Positions 5,580 through 13,980 are shown, counted from the first letter of the stretch. The stretch: DNA of 15,863 nt from Chloroflexota bacterium (GCA_021828635.1 JAJZEJ010000791.1:1-15863), one strand, 5' to 3'. A program made the numbers and translations. The notes: generated from the sequence alone by a model not told the origin.

Positions 5580-7448
5580 ATGTTTGACTATCCAGAAAAT
5601 GCTGAGCTTGAGCAAGGGTGGTTTGCTCATATGGCAGTTAAGCATCTTCGCCAATTGCTCAACCACAATGGCCGTAGTGCCGACCTAAGCCGCGATGAGG
5701 AGGGAAGAACACAGCTATCCTGGGTGGACGTGGTGCAGCGATTAGTGGCACAGCCTGAATTACTCACACAGGTTGAGCAGGAAGCTTACGATTTATGGCA
5801 ACGTGGAATACGTCATATTATCTGGTCTGGGATGGGAGGGTCAATAACGACAGTAAAAACCCTGGTACAGATGGGTATTTGTGCAGGAGAAAATGGTCAA
5901 ACCATCCGTATTTATCCTTTGGATAGCACCGATCCGACGGCACTGAATACAACCGTTAAAGCTATTGCACGGGCAAAAGGAATGAGTATGCCGGAGCCAG
6001 GAGTGGGAATACGTAGCGCCTGGATACGGTGGCTTCTTGAAGACGTAATGCTCATTGGAGTGAGTATGAGTAAAATGTCTGAAGAACCTCTTTCACATCT
6101 TTTATGGTTTATTGAGCTACTTGACCAAGCGTATCTTGCTTTCAAAGATCATGTGTGTGTCATGACGCTGCAAGGATCGGTATTAGAACAGCTTGCCCAT
6201 GAATATCATCTCCCTATGTTGCCGCTCTTTCTTGACGATCAACCGCTTGTAGGACGTATGAGTGCGCCTGGCTCACGGATTTTCCTGTTGCCGGTGGCAC
6301 TCCACTTTGCCCACGCATCTGAGCGGGGACAACTTCTGACTATCTTACAGCAGGCATGGCAGTGGCACGATCTGGATGGAGCAGAGGCGCATTCAGAGAG
6401 CCATCCGTTCGTGCAAGTAGCCATCGCGCTCTTTCAGGCTAGCACCGATAGTATCTGTCGCCTGCTGCTAACGCTCCCCGACGACTGGCAACCATTTTTG
6501 CCCTGGATTGAGCAACTAATGGAACAATCGCTGGGCAAGGGTGGCAAAGGCGTGGTGGTGTTTCCCGATCAAGGACTCAATTCGTCAGCACCAGGATATC
6601 GAGCAGAACAGATGTTGCATGTCTCTGTTGTTTCGTCTTGGCAAGAGCAGAGCGGCCAGCACAATTTCCAACTGGTGCAGCCATATCTTGCTGATGGTGG
6701 GGAGGGCAATTCTCTCGCCCTCCTTGCGGCGCTAGTAGCCAGTTGCTTAGGCTGGCAAGTGACAATGGCCCTCTATGCATTGTTTGCCGATATCCGCTTT
6801 GCGACTGAGCCTGCAGTAGAATCCTATAAACGAATAGCACGCTCTTTGCGCGAGAGTTCCAGACTTTCTGTGCTAGAAAGTCTCAATACAGATGTATGGA
6901 GTAGTAAGGCAGAACCAGGGCATATGCAACTGGCTTGCCCGCCAGATGTTCAGAACCGACAACAGATTGCTCATGAGACACCCTCGGTACTCTTTGCGCA
7001 AGCATTGTCTGCTCATACACGGGTGCATACTATGCTCTATCTTGATTTCACTGTCAATGGAGACCTTCCATCAGAGGTCTGTCAAATGCTCAGACGGTGC
7101 CTATACCATCTTGGAAATACGGTGCTTGGCGTTCCGGTGAAAGTGCGCCGCGCCCCGTCGGCATACCACATCTCGGAACAAAGTGAACTCGATGGTCCCC
7201 CACTCGTCAGTCTACGAGTCCTCTTACGCGATCAGCCAGCTCCGCTTCTTGGTACCTATCGCACGAGATTTTTGCATGCGCAAGCCGTAGCAACTTGGCG
7301 TGCGATGGTGGAGCAAGAACGCTCGTGCTTCTTTTTATTGGTTGATACTGGCAGCGCGGGAGCAGCCCTGGAATCCTTTTTTCGAGGGGTAGAAGAACAC
7401 ATGAGTTTGATAGAAACAGCAACTATCGGGAAAGGAGCGAGCGTATGA
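5580..7448 (+). CDS. Glucose-6-phosphate isomerase-like SIS-domain protein
   Basis: 622 aa from ATG 5580. An in-frame ATG at 5529 would add 17 residues, but it lies inside the palindrome and is less likely. Residues 60-170 look like the first SIS domain of the isomerase part of transaldolase/glucose-6-phosphate-isomerase fusion proteins: I-I-W-S-G-M-G-G-S (80-88) and L-D-S-T-D-P (114-119). The second half has Q-P-Y-L-A-D-G-G-E-G-N and E-P-A-V-E-S-Y-K-R, resembling the Q-P-x-V-E-x-x-K end motif with its catalytic Lys. No transaldolase domain precedes it. The phosphate loop, normally S-K-S-G-T-T/G-T-x-E, reads S-K-M-S-E-E-P (about 163-169), so isomerase activity is uncertain. The true substrate may be another sugar phosphate, or the role may be regulatory. 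Its stop overlaps the start of the oxidase gene by 4 bp (ATGA). Confidence 0.75.
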   Translation: MFDYPENAELEQGWFAHMAVKHLRQLLNHNGRSADLSRDEEGRTQLSWVDVVQRLVAQPELLTQVEQEAYDLWQRGIRHIIWSGMGGSITTVKTLVQMGICAGENGQTIRIYPLDSTDPTALNTTVKAIARAKGMSMPEPGVGIRSAWIRWLLEDVMLIGVSMSKMSEEPLSHLLWFIELLDQAYLAFKDHVCVMTLQGSVLEQLAHEYHLPMLPLFLDDQPLVGRMSAPGSRIFLLPVALHFAHASERGQLLTILQQAWQWHDLDGAEAHSESHPFVQVAIALFQASTDSICRLLLTLPDDWQPFLPWIEQLMEQSLGKGGKGVVVFPDQGLNSSAPGYRAEQMLHVSVVSSWQEQSGQHNFQLVQPYLADGGEGNSLALLAALVASCLGWQVTMALYALFADIRFATEPAVESYKRIARSLRESSRLSVLESLNTDVWSSKAEPGHMQLACPPDVQNRQQIAHETPSVLFAQALSAHTRVHTMLYLDFTVNGDLPSEVCQMLRRCLYHLGNTVLGVPVKVRRAPSAYHISEQSELDGPPLVSLRVLLRDQPAPLLGTYRTRFLHAQAVATWRAMVEQERSCFFLLVDTGSAGAALESFFRGVEEHMSLIETATIGKGASV

Positions 7449-8485
7449 GTGAGCAGGCGAACCTTCTCAATCTGCACGATTACGAAGAGGTAGCACGTGA
7501 CCGTCTTTCTCATACCTTTTACGATTACTACGCGGGTGGAAGTGGCAACGAACAAACACTCTATGACAATCACACAGCCTTTGGGCGCATTCGCCTGCGA
7601 CCGCGTGTGCTGGTGGATGTGAGCCACATAGCGATGCAGACAACGGTGCTAGGGACACCCATCAGCATGCCAGTGTTAATTGCCCCCACAGCCTATGCGG
7701 GTCTAGCTCATCCTGATGCAGAGTGTGGTATTGTGCGGGCCGCAGGAGAACTTGAGACGCTTTCTGTCCTCAGTATCAACGCCAGCCAAACGTTGGAGGA
7801 GATTGCCGATGCGGCTCCTGCTTCCAAACTGCTGTGGCAACAAGTGTATCTCTATGACCATGATTTTACCAGTGCCTTGCTCACACGCATCGAGGATGCG
7901 GGCTACCGCGCCATTGTATTGACGGTAGATCGTCCGCGTTTGGCAAAGCGTGAGCGCGACGAGCGGAATGGCTTTCGTTTGCCGACAGGCATGCAAGCAG
8001 CAAACTTTGTTGGCAGCGCCATCACGCCGCGTACAGGTGACTGTATAAACACGTGGAACGATATTGCCTGGCTTCGGTCGAAAACTTCCCTGCCTCTTGT
8101 GCTGAAAGGAATCCTTCGTGGCGAGGATGCGTGGCAAGCCGTCGAGCATGGGGTCAACGGCATCATCGTGTCTAATCATGGCGGACGGCAATTAGATGGT
8201 GCAATGGCGACGATAGAGGCGCTACCAGAAGTCGTCGCGGCGGTGGCTGGACGCTGTGAAGTGTATCTGGATGGCGGCATTCGACGCGGCACCGATGTCC
8301 TCAAAGCTCTGGCACTGGGAGCGCGAGCCGTCCTGGTCGGACGCCCCATCCTCTGGGGGTTGGCCGTGGGTGGCCGCACAGGGGTCCGTGACGTGCTGGA
8401 TACGTTGCGTGCTGAACTTGACCTGGCGATGGCATTGTCCGGGTGCGCGTCGTTGGAGCAGCTTCCTCGTGATCTGCTGGTTTGA
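7445..8485 (+). CDS. FMN-dependent alpha-hydroxy-acid oxidase (lactate oxidase/dehydrogenase-like)
   Basis: 346 aa, a typical length for the family. It oxidises 2-hydroxyacids such as lactate or glycolate to 2-oxoacids, with FMN as cofactor. Visible motifs: Y-Y-A-G-G-S-G-N-E (28-36, substrate Tyr), I-A-P-T-A-Y (79-84), W-Q-Q-V-Y (131-135, active-site Tyr135), V-D-R-P-R-L-A-K-R-E-R-D (161-172), L-K-G-I-L with FMN-binding Lys221, the catalytic S-N-H-G-G-R-Q-L-D (His245, Arg248), D-G-G-I-R-R-G-T-D (276-284), and G-R-P-x-L-W-G (299-305). All key residues are present. Next to a lactate permease, lactate is the most likely substrate. Mandelate- or glycolate-type activity cannot be excluded. Whether electrons go to oxygen or a quinone is not readable. 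ATG 7445 overlaps the upstream stop and follows GGAGCGAG. Confidence 0.93.
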   Translation: MSEQANLLNLHDYEEVARDRLSHTFYDYYAGGSGNEQTLYDNHTAFGRIRLRPRVLVDVSHIAMQTTVLGTPISMPVLIAPTAYAGLAHPDAECGIVRAAGELETLSVLSINASQTLEEIADAAPASKLLWQQVYLYDHDFTSALLTRIEDAGYRAIVLTVDRPRLAKRERDERNGFRLPTGMQAANFVGSAITPRTGDCINTWNDIAWLRSKTSLPLVLKGILRGEDAWQAVEHGVNGIIVSNHGGRQLDGAMATIEALPEVVAAVAGRCEVYLDGGIRRGTDVLKALALGARAVLVGRPILWGLAVGGRTGVRDVLDTLRAELDLAMALSGCASLEQLPRDLLV

Positions 8486-8520
8486 ATGGCTCAGTTTGTA
8501 AGCAGAAAGGATGGTTTTCT

Positions 8521-8979
8521 ATGTCTCAATCGACCTCTCCCTCTTCGGTTGCCTCTTCGCATGGCACCTCTGGGTGTGTCGGCTTGCATCATGCCACGCT
8601 CGAATACCCGCTGGGCGAAGATCAACAGGCATGCAGCGACTACGAACAGCAGGCACGCTCTTTTTACGGCACGCTCCTTCGTCTGGAAGAGATTGAGATT
8701 CCCTCGGTGTTTCGAGCGATGGACCATGATACCGATGGCCTCTGGTTCTCCTTTGCCGACGGCGGTGGCTATCAGCAGCTGCATCTTGGCCCGGTGAAGA
8801 ACTTCCAGGCCAAACCACGTGGCCACATTGCGGTGTACGTCCACCATCTTGAAGAGATGCTGACGATGGTGCAGGCAGCAAACGTGGTGATCCAGGAAGC
8901 CATCCAGGAGCCAGGATGGACACGCTGCTACATCTATGATCCTTTCGGCAACAAACTGGAACTCCGTGAGCAAGGGTAG
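8521..8979 (+). CDS. VOC-superfamily (glyoxalase/dioxygenase-like) protein
   Basis: 152 aa from ATG 8521, which has AAAGGA nine bases upstream; earlier in-frame or overlapping starts lack one. It shows a single vicinal-oxygen-chelate domain built from two beta-alpha-beta-beta-beta modules. Landmarks are L-H-H-A-T-L (22-27, first metal ligand His), A-R-S-F-Y-G-T-L-L (45-53), L-H-L-G (87-90), G-H-I-A-V-Y-V (101-107, second-module His102) and Y-D-P-F-G-N-K-L-E-L (139-148, ligand Glu148). The first 20 residues are Ser-rich and probably disordered. Family members are metal-dependent lyases, isomerases, dioxygenases or resistance proteins, so the exact reaction is open. A role on a reactive 2-oxo product made by the neighbouring oxidase would fit. 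It starts 35 bp after the oxidase and stops 24 bp before the permease. Confidence 0.85.
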   Translation: MSQSTSPSSVASSHGTSGCVGLHHATLEYPLGEDQQACSDYEQQARSFYGTLLRLEEIEIPSVFRAMDHDTDGLWFSFADGGGYQQLHLGPVKNFQAKPRGHIAVYVHHLEEMLTMVQAANVVIQEAIQEPGWTRCYIYDPFGNKLELREQG

Positions 8980-9003
8980 ACGGAGAGAAGAGAGGCAGAA
9001 GCG

Positions 9004-10581
9004 ATGCTCACGATGATGGCGTGTGTCCCGTTCTTGCTCGTGCTGCTCTGTTTTGTCGCTGGCTGGAAAAGCTGGCAGACGGGCCTGCTGACGCTGCTGA
9101 CAACGGCGTTCATCGCCGTGGCGCTTTTCCATCTCTCAGCACGGCACCTGGAAGGGACGCTGCTTGCGGCGCTCTTTCCGGCGCTGACGGCCACGCTCAT
9201 TCTCTTTCCCGCCCGCCTGCTCTACGTGCTGGAAGAAACGGCAGGCATGACCCAGCGGGTCTCTCAAGCGATACGAGGAGCAGATCGACCATTGGTGGTC
9301 CTGTTTCTGGTGTTGTGCCTCTCACCACTGCTGGAGGCCAGTTGTGGCTTTGGCACCGGCATGGTGGTCTCGATTCCGCTCTACCTGACACTTGGCATTG
9401 CGCCACAAAATGCGGCACTCCTGGGCCTGCTGGGCGAATCCACCACCGCGTATGCCTCGATGGGCAACGCAGTGAGCCTGGAAGCGTCCATGACAGGGCT
9501 TGCAAGCTCCCCTCTCGGCATGGATACCGCTCTCTTGTTGCTCCCCTGCTCGCTGTTATGCGGTTGCGTGGCATTGCTGCTCGTGGGCGGGACGCGCACC
9601 TTACGGCAGTGGTGGCCGGTGGCGCTCCTGGCGGCGGGAACCCTCGTTGGCGGCGAATGGCTTGTCAGCCGTCTGGATGTGAGCCTGGCGGGCGTGCTTT
9701 CCAGCCTGTCAGCGGGCAGCGTCCTCGGATGCGTGCTGTGGTGGCAGCGCATGCACCGTCTGCACCGTACCCAGGCCACACGTCTGCTCACACCTTCCAT
9801 GCCCCTTTCCTGGCAGCAGTGGTCTCTGCTGCTTGTGCCAGGGGTGCTTGTCCTCGTGGAACCGCTGCTCATGCACCTGGGTTCCTTCCATGCCCTGGTG
9901 GCGCTCCTCGTCATTGGCGAGGGGACGCAACGCCTGCTCGTAATGCGGTATCCTGGCACCTGGCTTCTGCTTGCCTGTCTGAGTGTGCTGTTGCTCAGGC
10001 AAGGTCAAGCAGTCCCTCTGGGAGCCATCCTCCAACAGACGAGCAGACGGTTTTTCCCCCTGGCCATCACCATCGTGACCTTTGTCCTGGCATCGGCGCT
10101 CTTGTCCGTCGCAGGGATGCTGGATGCGTTTACCACTATCTTCGATCCCTTTGCACAGGTGTATCTGAACGTCGCGCCTGTGCTTGGCATGCTGGGAGGC
10201 TGGATGTCTGGGTCCAATGCCTCCTCCAATGCGCTCTTTGCTCCGATGCAAGTGAGCATGGCTTCCCAGGGGACGGTGCTGTGGGTGGGAGCGGCGCAAA
10301 ACGCGGCATCGTCGCTTGGTCGGATGCTTGCTCCAGCCTACCTGGTGGTGGCCGCCAGTGCCGCCAGGACACGCGAACAGGTAGTGGCTCCGGCGATTCT
10401 CTGGCTGACGGTGGTGGCCTTGCTGGCTATGGAAACCATCCTCGCCCTGGTCTTTGCCTCCTTATGGGTGGTGCTAGGGATAGAAAGCCTGACCCTGCTC
10501 GCGCTCTACGGACTGCACGGCTACCTAGCAAGGTGGCAACCGTCTACGAAGAGGCTGTGGGCGCAGTCTCTGGGTGACTAA
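9004..10581 (+). CDS. lldP: L-lactate permease family transporter
   Basis: 525 aa, hydrophobic throughout, with about twelve or more membrane helices, close to the family's usual 530-550 aa. Diagnostic stretches of the LctP/LldP/GlcA family are present: L-L-E-A-S-C-G-F-G-T-G (109-119), N-A-A-L-L-G-L-L-G-E-S-T (136-147), G-S-N-A-S-S-N-A-L-F (about 403-412, the family's G-S-D/N-x-S-S-N-x-L-F) and A-Q-N-A-A-S-S-L-G-R near the end. It would import lactate or glycolate with protons through the cytoplasmic membrane, feeding the 2-hydroxyacid oxidase two genes upstream. Substrate choice within 2-hydroxyacids is not decided by sequence. ATG 9004 follows AGAGAGGCAG. The coding frame is GC-rich, which produces a 518-codon open shadow frame on the same strand. 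Confidence 0.92.
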   Translation: MLTMMACVPFLLVLLCFVAGWKSWQTGLLTLLTTAFIAVALFHLSARHLEGTLLAALFPALTATLILFPARLLYVLEETAGMTQRVSQAIRGADRPLVVLFLVLCLSPLLEASCGFGTGMVVSIPLYLTLGIAPQNAALLGLLGESTTAYASMGNAVSLEASMTGLASSPLGMDTALLLLPCSLLCGCVALLLVGGTRTLRQWWPVALLAAGTLVGGEWLVSRLDVSLAGVLSSLSAGSVLGCVLWWQRMHRLHRTQATRLLTPSMPLSWQQWSLLLVPGVLVLVEPLLMHLGSFHALVALLVIGEGTQRLLVMRYPGTWLLLACLSVLLLRQGQAVPLGAILQQTSRRFFPLAITIVTFVLASALLSVAGMLDAFTTIFDPFAQVYLNVAPVLGMLGGWMSGSNASSNALFAPMQVSMASQGTVLWVGAAQNAASSLGRMLAPAYLVVAASAARTREQVVAPAILWLTVVALLAMETILALVFASLWVVLGIESLTLLALYGLHGYLARWQPSTKRLWAQSLGD

Positions 10582-10605
10582 AACGAACGAAAGGAACGAA
10601 GAAGG

Positions 10606-11748
10606 ATGCCAACTTTTGGAATCATTGGGGCTGGTGCGGGTGTCTTTCGTCATCATCGGGAGGCGCTTGTGCAGCTGCCAGGACAGATCGTGGCGCTCGC
10701 TGACATCAAGGCAGAACCGGCAGAGCAGCGTGCGCATGAACTTGGATGCGCCTTCTACCAGGACTACCATCAGATGCTGCGTGAGGGCCGACCCGATGTG
10801 GCCGTCATTCTCACCCCTCCCTTCTTGCATGCAGAGATGGCGGGTGCGTGTTTGCGAGCAGGCTGCCATGTACTGGTGGAGAAACCAATGGCATTGCACG
10901 TCGGGGAGGCCGATTCCATGATCGCAGAGGCCCACCGCGCAGAGCGTGTGCTGCGTGTCGTTTTTCAGCATCGGTTCGATTCCGCCATCCGCAAAGCAAA
11001 AGCCTTGATGGACGGTGGATGCTTGGGCCAACTTCAGCATGTGACTCTGCACGCCTTCTGGCCTCGGCCTGCACGCTACTATCAAGAGGTGCCGTGGCGG
11101 GCCACCTGGCGCGGCGAAGGTGGTGGCGTGTTGATGAATCAGGCTCCCCACGACCTTGATCTGCTCTGTTCACTCTTCGGTATGCCTGTACGAGTGCATG
11201 GCTGGACACACTGCCTGCTGCATGACATCGCAACAGAAGATACTGCGCAGGCGATGCTCGCCTGGCCAAACGGATTGCTTGGGACCGTGTTCGTCAGTAC
11301 CGCAGTGGCTGGCCAGAGCCGGATTGACATCGTGGGGACGGCTGGTTCGCTTTGCCTTGCTGGCTCTGCGAGTCAGACCGCAACAACCTACGCTCCCCTC
11401 ACTATCGAGATGCGAGAGTTCGTCGCCAGCACGATTTCTCAGCCCTTGCCCATACTACACCCAGTCACCCTCACCGAGGTGGCGAGGGAAGGAAAGCATC
11501 TCGATGTCTATCGCAGCCTGGTACAAGCCATTGAACAAGGACAGGGAGGGCCGCTGGCAGCCGGTGAGCAAGCTCGCATGTCCCTGGAACTCGCCAATGC
11601 GCTCTTGCTCTCGGCCCAGACCCACGCAACAGTGGCATTGCCTGTTGACCGAGAGCGGTATGCGCAGATGCTCCAAAAGCTTCAAAAGCTTCAACGGCAA
11701 GCAGAGGAGATGCTGGCGTCTCCGGCGAGAGGAGGAGATCGATGCTAA
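10606..11748 (+). CDS. Gfo/Idh/MocA-family NAD(P)-dependent oxidoreductase
   Basis: 380 aa. Residues 1-120 form a Rossmann fold, with the dinucleotide loop G-I-I-G-A-G-A-G (5-12), then L-A-D (31-33), I-L-T-P-P-F-L-H (68-75) and the catalytic V-E-K-P-M-A-L (91-97, Lys93). The second domain carries G-G-G-V-L-M-N-Q-A-P-H-D-L-D (172-185); the usual Asp of this motif is Asn178, while His182 and Asp183 are kept. The family oxidises or reduces sugars, inositols and related polyols, and the precise substrate is not readable. The C-terminus has a Q-K-L-Q-K-L-Q coiled stretch from a 9-bp tandem repeat (11674-11691). The start has AAAGG at 10590-10594. It follows the permease by 24 bp and overlaps A2 by 7 bp, so it belongs to the same operon. 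Confidence 0.92.
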   Translation: MPTFGIIGAGAGVFRHHREALVQLPGQIVALADIKAEPAEQRAHELGCAFYQDYHQMLREGRPDVAVILTPPFLHAEMAGACLRAGCHVLVEKPMALHVGEADSMIAEAHRAERVLRVVFQHRFDSAIRKAKALMDGGCLGQLQHVTLHAFWPRPARYYQEVPWRATWRGEGGGVLMNQAPHDLDLLCSLFGMPVRVHGWTHCLLHDIATEDTAQAMLAWPNGLLGTVFVSTAVAGQSRIDIVGTAGSLCLAGSASQTATTYAPLTIEMREFVASTISQPLPILHPVTLTEVAREGKHLDVYRSLVQAIEQGQGGPLAAGEQARMSLELANALLLSAQTHATVALPVDRERYAQMLQKLQKLQRQAEEMLASPARGGDRC

Positions 11749-12083
11749 AGACTGATCCTGTGCTGACGGTGGCACAGCACCAACGCTTTGAAGCTCTCAT
11801 CCGTCAGATCAAGCCGCTTTCAACAGACCAGCTCCCCTATCTGCCGTCCTACTGGCTGGCCTGCGCGGCACGCCGCACGGCGCTGATCTCGTTGGTCGCC
11901 GCACTGCCAGACGAGTCAGAGGTGTGGTGGGAAGATGTGGTGCGCTGGTGCCATCTCCAGCCAGCGCCGTGGTGGCTGTGGGCCAAAGCGCAACGCCTTC
12001 CGGCTCATCAAATTGTGCTACACGAAATCAGCGCACAGCGAGAACTTGCGACACAGGTGCGCTTTGTTGAGGAGAAAAGCTGA
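11742..12083 (+). CDS. Unknown Trp-rich soluble protein A2 (paralogue of 4671-5021)
   Basis: 113 aa with no recognised family. The ATG overlaps the end of the oxidoreductase gene by seven bases, with GAGAGGAGGAG as ribosome binding site inside that gene. Conserved with A1 are Y-L-P-S-Y-W-L-A (35-42), D-V-V-R-W (66-70), L-Q-P-x-x-W-W-L, L-P-A-H-Q-I-V, A-Q-R-E-L-A and the E-E-K-S end. Compared with A1 it lacks four residues near the C-terminus. It has no signal peptide or membrane segment. The strict A-B order in both places, with B starting directly after the A stop here, suggests a two-component unit: a soluble partner plus a membrane protein. The preceding gene differs in each case (hydrolase versus oxidoreductase), as does the following one. 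Confidence 0.82.
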   Translation: MLKTDPVLTVAQHQRFEALIRQIKPLSTDQLPYLPSYWLACAARRTALISLVAALPDESEVWWEDVVRWCHLQPAPWWLWAKAQRLPAHQIVLHEISAQRELATQVRFVEEKS

Positions 12084-12449
12084 ATGGCGTATGGACTCTT
12101 GCAAGGCCATCACGTGTCTCTGCGTGGTCCGGTTGACGCGACGGCCCTGGTCTTTGCCGTCTTCCTGCTGCTAGCAGAGGGTGTTGTCGTGTACCAACTG
12201 GTCAAGCTGCGTTCCCATCTGCCCGTGCGCTGGCGGCTGGTAGGAGCAGCGAGCGGCGTGGGATTGCTGATGGTCCTGATCCTCTTCCTTGATCCCATGC
12301 ACGGCATGAGGTATATCTCCCCCTATGTTCAGGTCATCTTCTGGGGGATGCTAGCAAGCACGCTTGTGGTGGCCTCGCTGGCATGGATGCTCTCGACGGC
12401 CATCTGCCAGGATCGCGTTGCCCGCCAGAAAAAACACGCTCAAAATTAA
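12084..12449 (+). CDS. Small three-helix membrane protein B2 (paralogue of 5034-5381)
   Basis: 121 aa with no recognised family. ATG 12084 follows the TGA of A2 directly, with GAGGAG in the end of A2. Three hydrophobic helices lie at about residues 19-40, 52-70 and 82-103. The Arg/Lys-rich loop K-L-R-S-H-L-P-V-R-W-R between helices 1 and 2, and the basic C-terminal tail (R-V-A-R-Q-K-K-H), put both inside the cell, with the N-terminus outside. D-P-M-H at the outer end of helix 2 and G-P-V-D-A-T-A-L-V-F before and within helix 1 are conserved with B1 and are candidates for the functional core. Unlike B1, the frame and helix 1 are intact, so this is the working copy. It precedes the decarboxylase by 30 bp. 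Confidence 0.82.
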   Translation: MAYGLLQGHHVSLRGPVDATALVFAVFLLLAEGVVVYQLVKLRSHLPVRWRLVGAASGVGLLMVLILFLDPMHGMRYISPYVQVIFWGMLASTLVVASLAWMLSTAICQDRVARQKKHAQN

Positions 12450-12479
12450 GAAGGGGTTCTACACAAAGGAGAAGATTGT

Positions 12480-13980
12480 ATGCAACAGGTGATCCCGTCT
12501 CAGGAAGCGGAGCGTTCAGAAGCAAGCGTCTCGTTGGTGCAAGCACAGCCCTTGCTTTCCTTTGAAGAGAGTATGCAGCAGTGTGTGCAGTGGATCACGC
12601 ATTGCTCTCAGCAGGAACCCACTGGATCGATCTATCCTCAGTTCGTGCCTGGGACGGTTGCACAGCGTTTGCCGATGGCTCCCCCACAGCAGTCAGAACC
12701 GCTTGAGCGTGTGGTCACCGACGCAGTGGCCTTGATGGAAACGATCTCGCAGTGGAATGCCCCCCGGTTTTCATGGCTACTTCCAGGTGCATGTCCCACC
12801 CGCCATGTTCATTGCCTCCTTGCTACAGGTGATGGTGAATACGAATCTCATGTCCTACGCCAGTAGCCCGGCGGCCACCGAACAAACGACCGTCGTGCTT
12901 GCGTGGCTCCGTCAACTCCTCGGACTGCCAGCTTCCTTCTTTGGTGTGCTCAATGCGACCGCCGATGAAGGAGCCTTGACGGCCTTTGTGACGGCCCGCG
13001 ACCAGGCTCTCCACGCCGATGGTCTCCAAGCAACCTCCGACTCCTCGCGCTTGCGCTGGTACGCCTCACCACACGTACATTCCTCTCTCCCCAAGGCCGC
13101 TCGCATTGCTGGTCTTGGTGAGCCGTGCTTCCATGCCGTGGCGGCTGATGCGTCCTATCGTCTTGATGTGGCGGCACTGGAACGAGCCATTGCAGCCGAT
13201 CTCTCGCGTGGCTTGCTCCCTTTCGCGGTAACTGCCACCGTGGGAACCACGTCCACGCTGAGCATCGATCCTATCGCCGACATCGCTGACGTTTGCCAAC
13301 GCTACGGTCTCTGGCTCCATGTCGATGCAGCCTACGCTGGCGCAGCGGCGATCAGCCCACCGTATCGGTGGGTGCTAGACGGATGCGACCAGGCCGATTC
13401 GTTCGTCATGAACCCCCATAAATGGCTTGGCCTGCCGCTTGGATGTAGCGTGTTCTATACCCAACAACGTGAGGCGGTGCGCCGTTCACTCAGCGAGCAT
13501 CCTGAGTATTTGCGTGATACGAGTCCCTTAACGGGGGCAGGGCATAGCTTCCCTGATTACATGGACTATAGCATCAATCTGACCCAACCCTGGCGCGGCT
13601 TGCTGCTCTGGATGCAATTGCGTCTCATGGGCCAGCAGGGCATCGCGTCAATGATCGAGCGGCACTGTACCCTGGCGGAGACCTTCGCTTCCTGGGTGCG
13701 TGCTGATCCCGACTTTGAGCTAGGCGTTGATCCTGTCTCGCTCAACCTGGTCTGTCTACGGGCCTGCCCTCGTGGACTTGATGGCTCCCAGCTCAATGCG
13801 TTCAATGAGCAGTTGCTCAACCGGATCAACAGCACCGGTCAGCACTTTCTCACCCATACGGTGCTTGATGGCAAGGTGGTGTTGCGAGTCTCCCTCGGTG
13901 GCACATCCGATGAACAGGTTGCACGCTCTCTGTGGCAGGTGCTGCGGCAGCAGAGACGGCTGTGTCGCTTGGAGGACTGA
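12480..13980 (+). pseudogene. PLP-dependent (group II) amino-acid decarboxylase interrupted by a frameshift
   Basis: Two overlapping frames encode one protein: N-terminal frame from ATG 12480 (AAAGGAG at 12464-12470), C-terminal frame ending TGA 13980. They join near 12760-12771, at a run of six C followed by GG and TTTT. Skipping one base there gives about 499 aa, the family's usual length, reading W-N-A-P-R-F then H-G-Y-F. Features: S-P-A-A-T-E (substrate-binding region), S-P-H-V-H-S-S (PLP-stacking His), A-T-V-G-T-T-S-T-L, H-V-D-A-A-Y-A-G-A (PLP-binding Asp), and N-P-H-K-W-L with the Schiff-base Lys at codon 13420-13422. Such enzymes make amines from aromatic amino acids or glutamate; the pattern fits the aromatic-type branch. 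All catalytic residues lie after the break. The break may be a real mutation, a homopolymer sequencing error, or less likely programmed frameshifting. Confidence 0.85.

Noticed and set aside
8491..9132. 213-codon minus-strand frame opposite the VOC gene and permease start
   Set aside because: Gln/Arg/His-rich shadow; the plus strand holds a clear VOC domain with metal ligands and the permease start.
9021..10577. 518-codon open frame on the plus strand inside the permease gene
   Set aside because: It is a shadow frame of a GC-rich membrane-protein gene: Cys/Arg/His/Pro-rich composition, no domain, and the other frame is a clear lactate permease.
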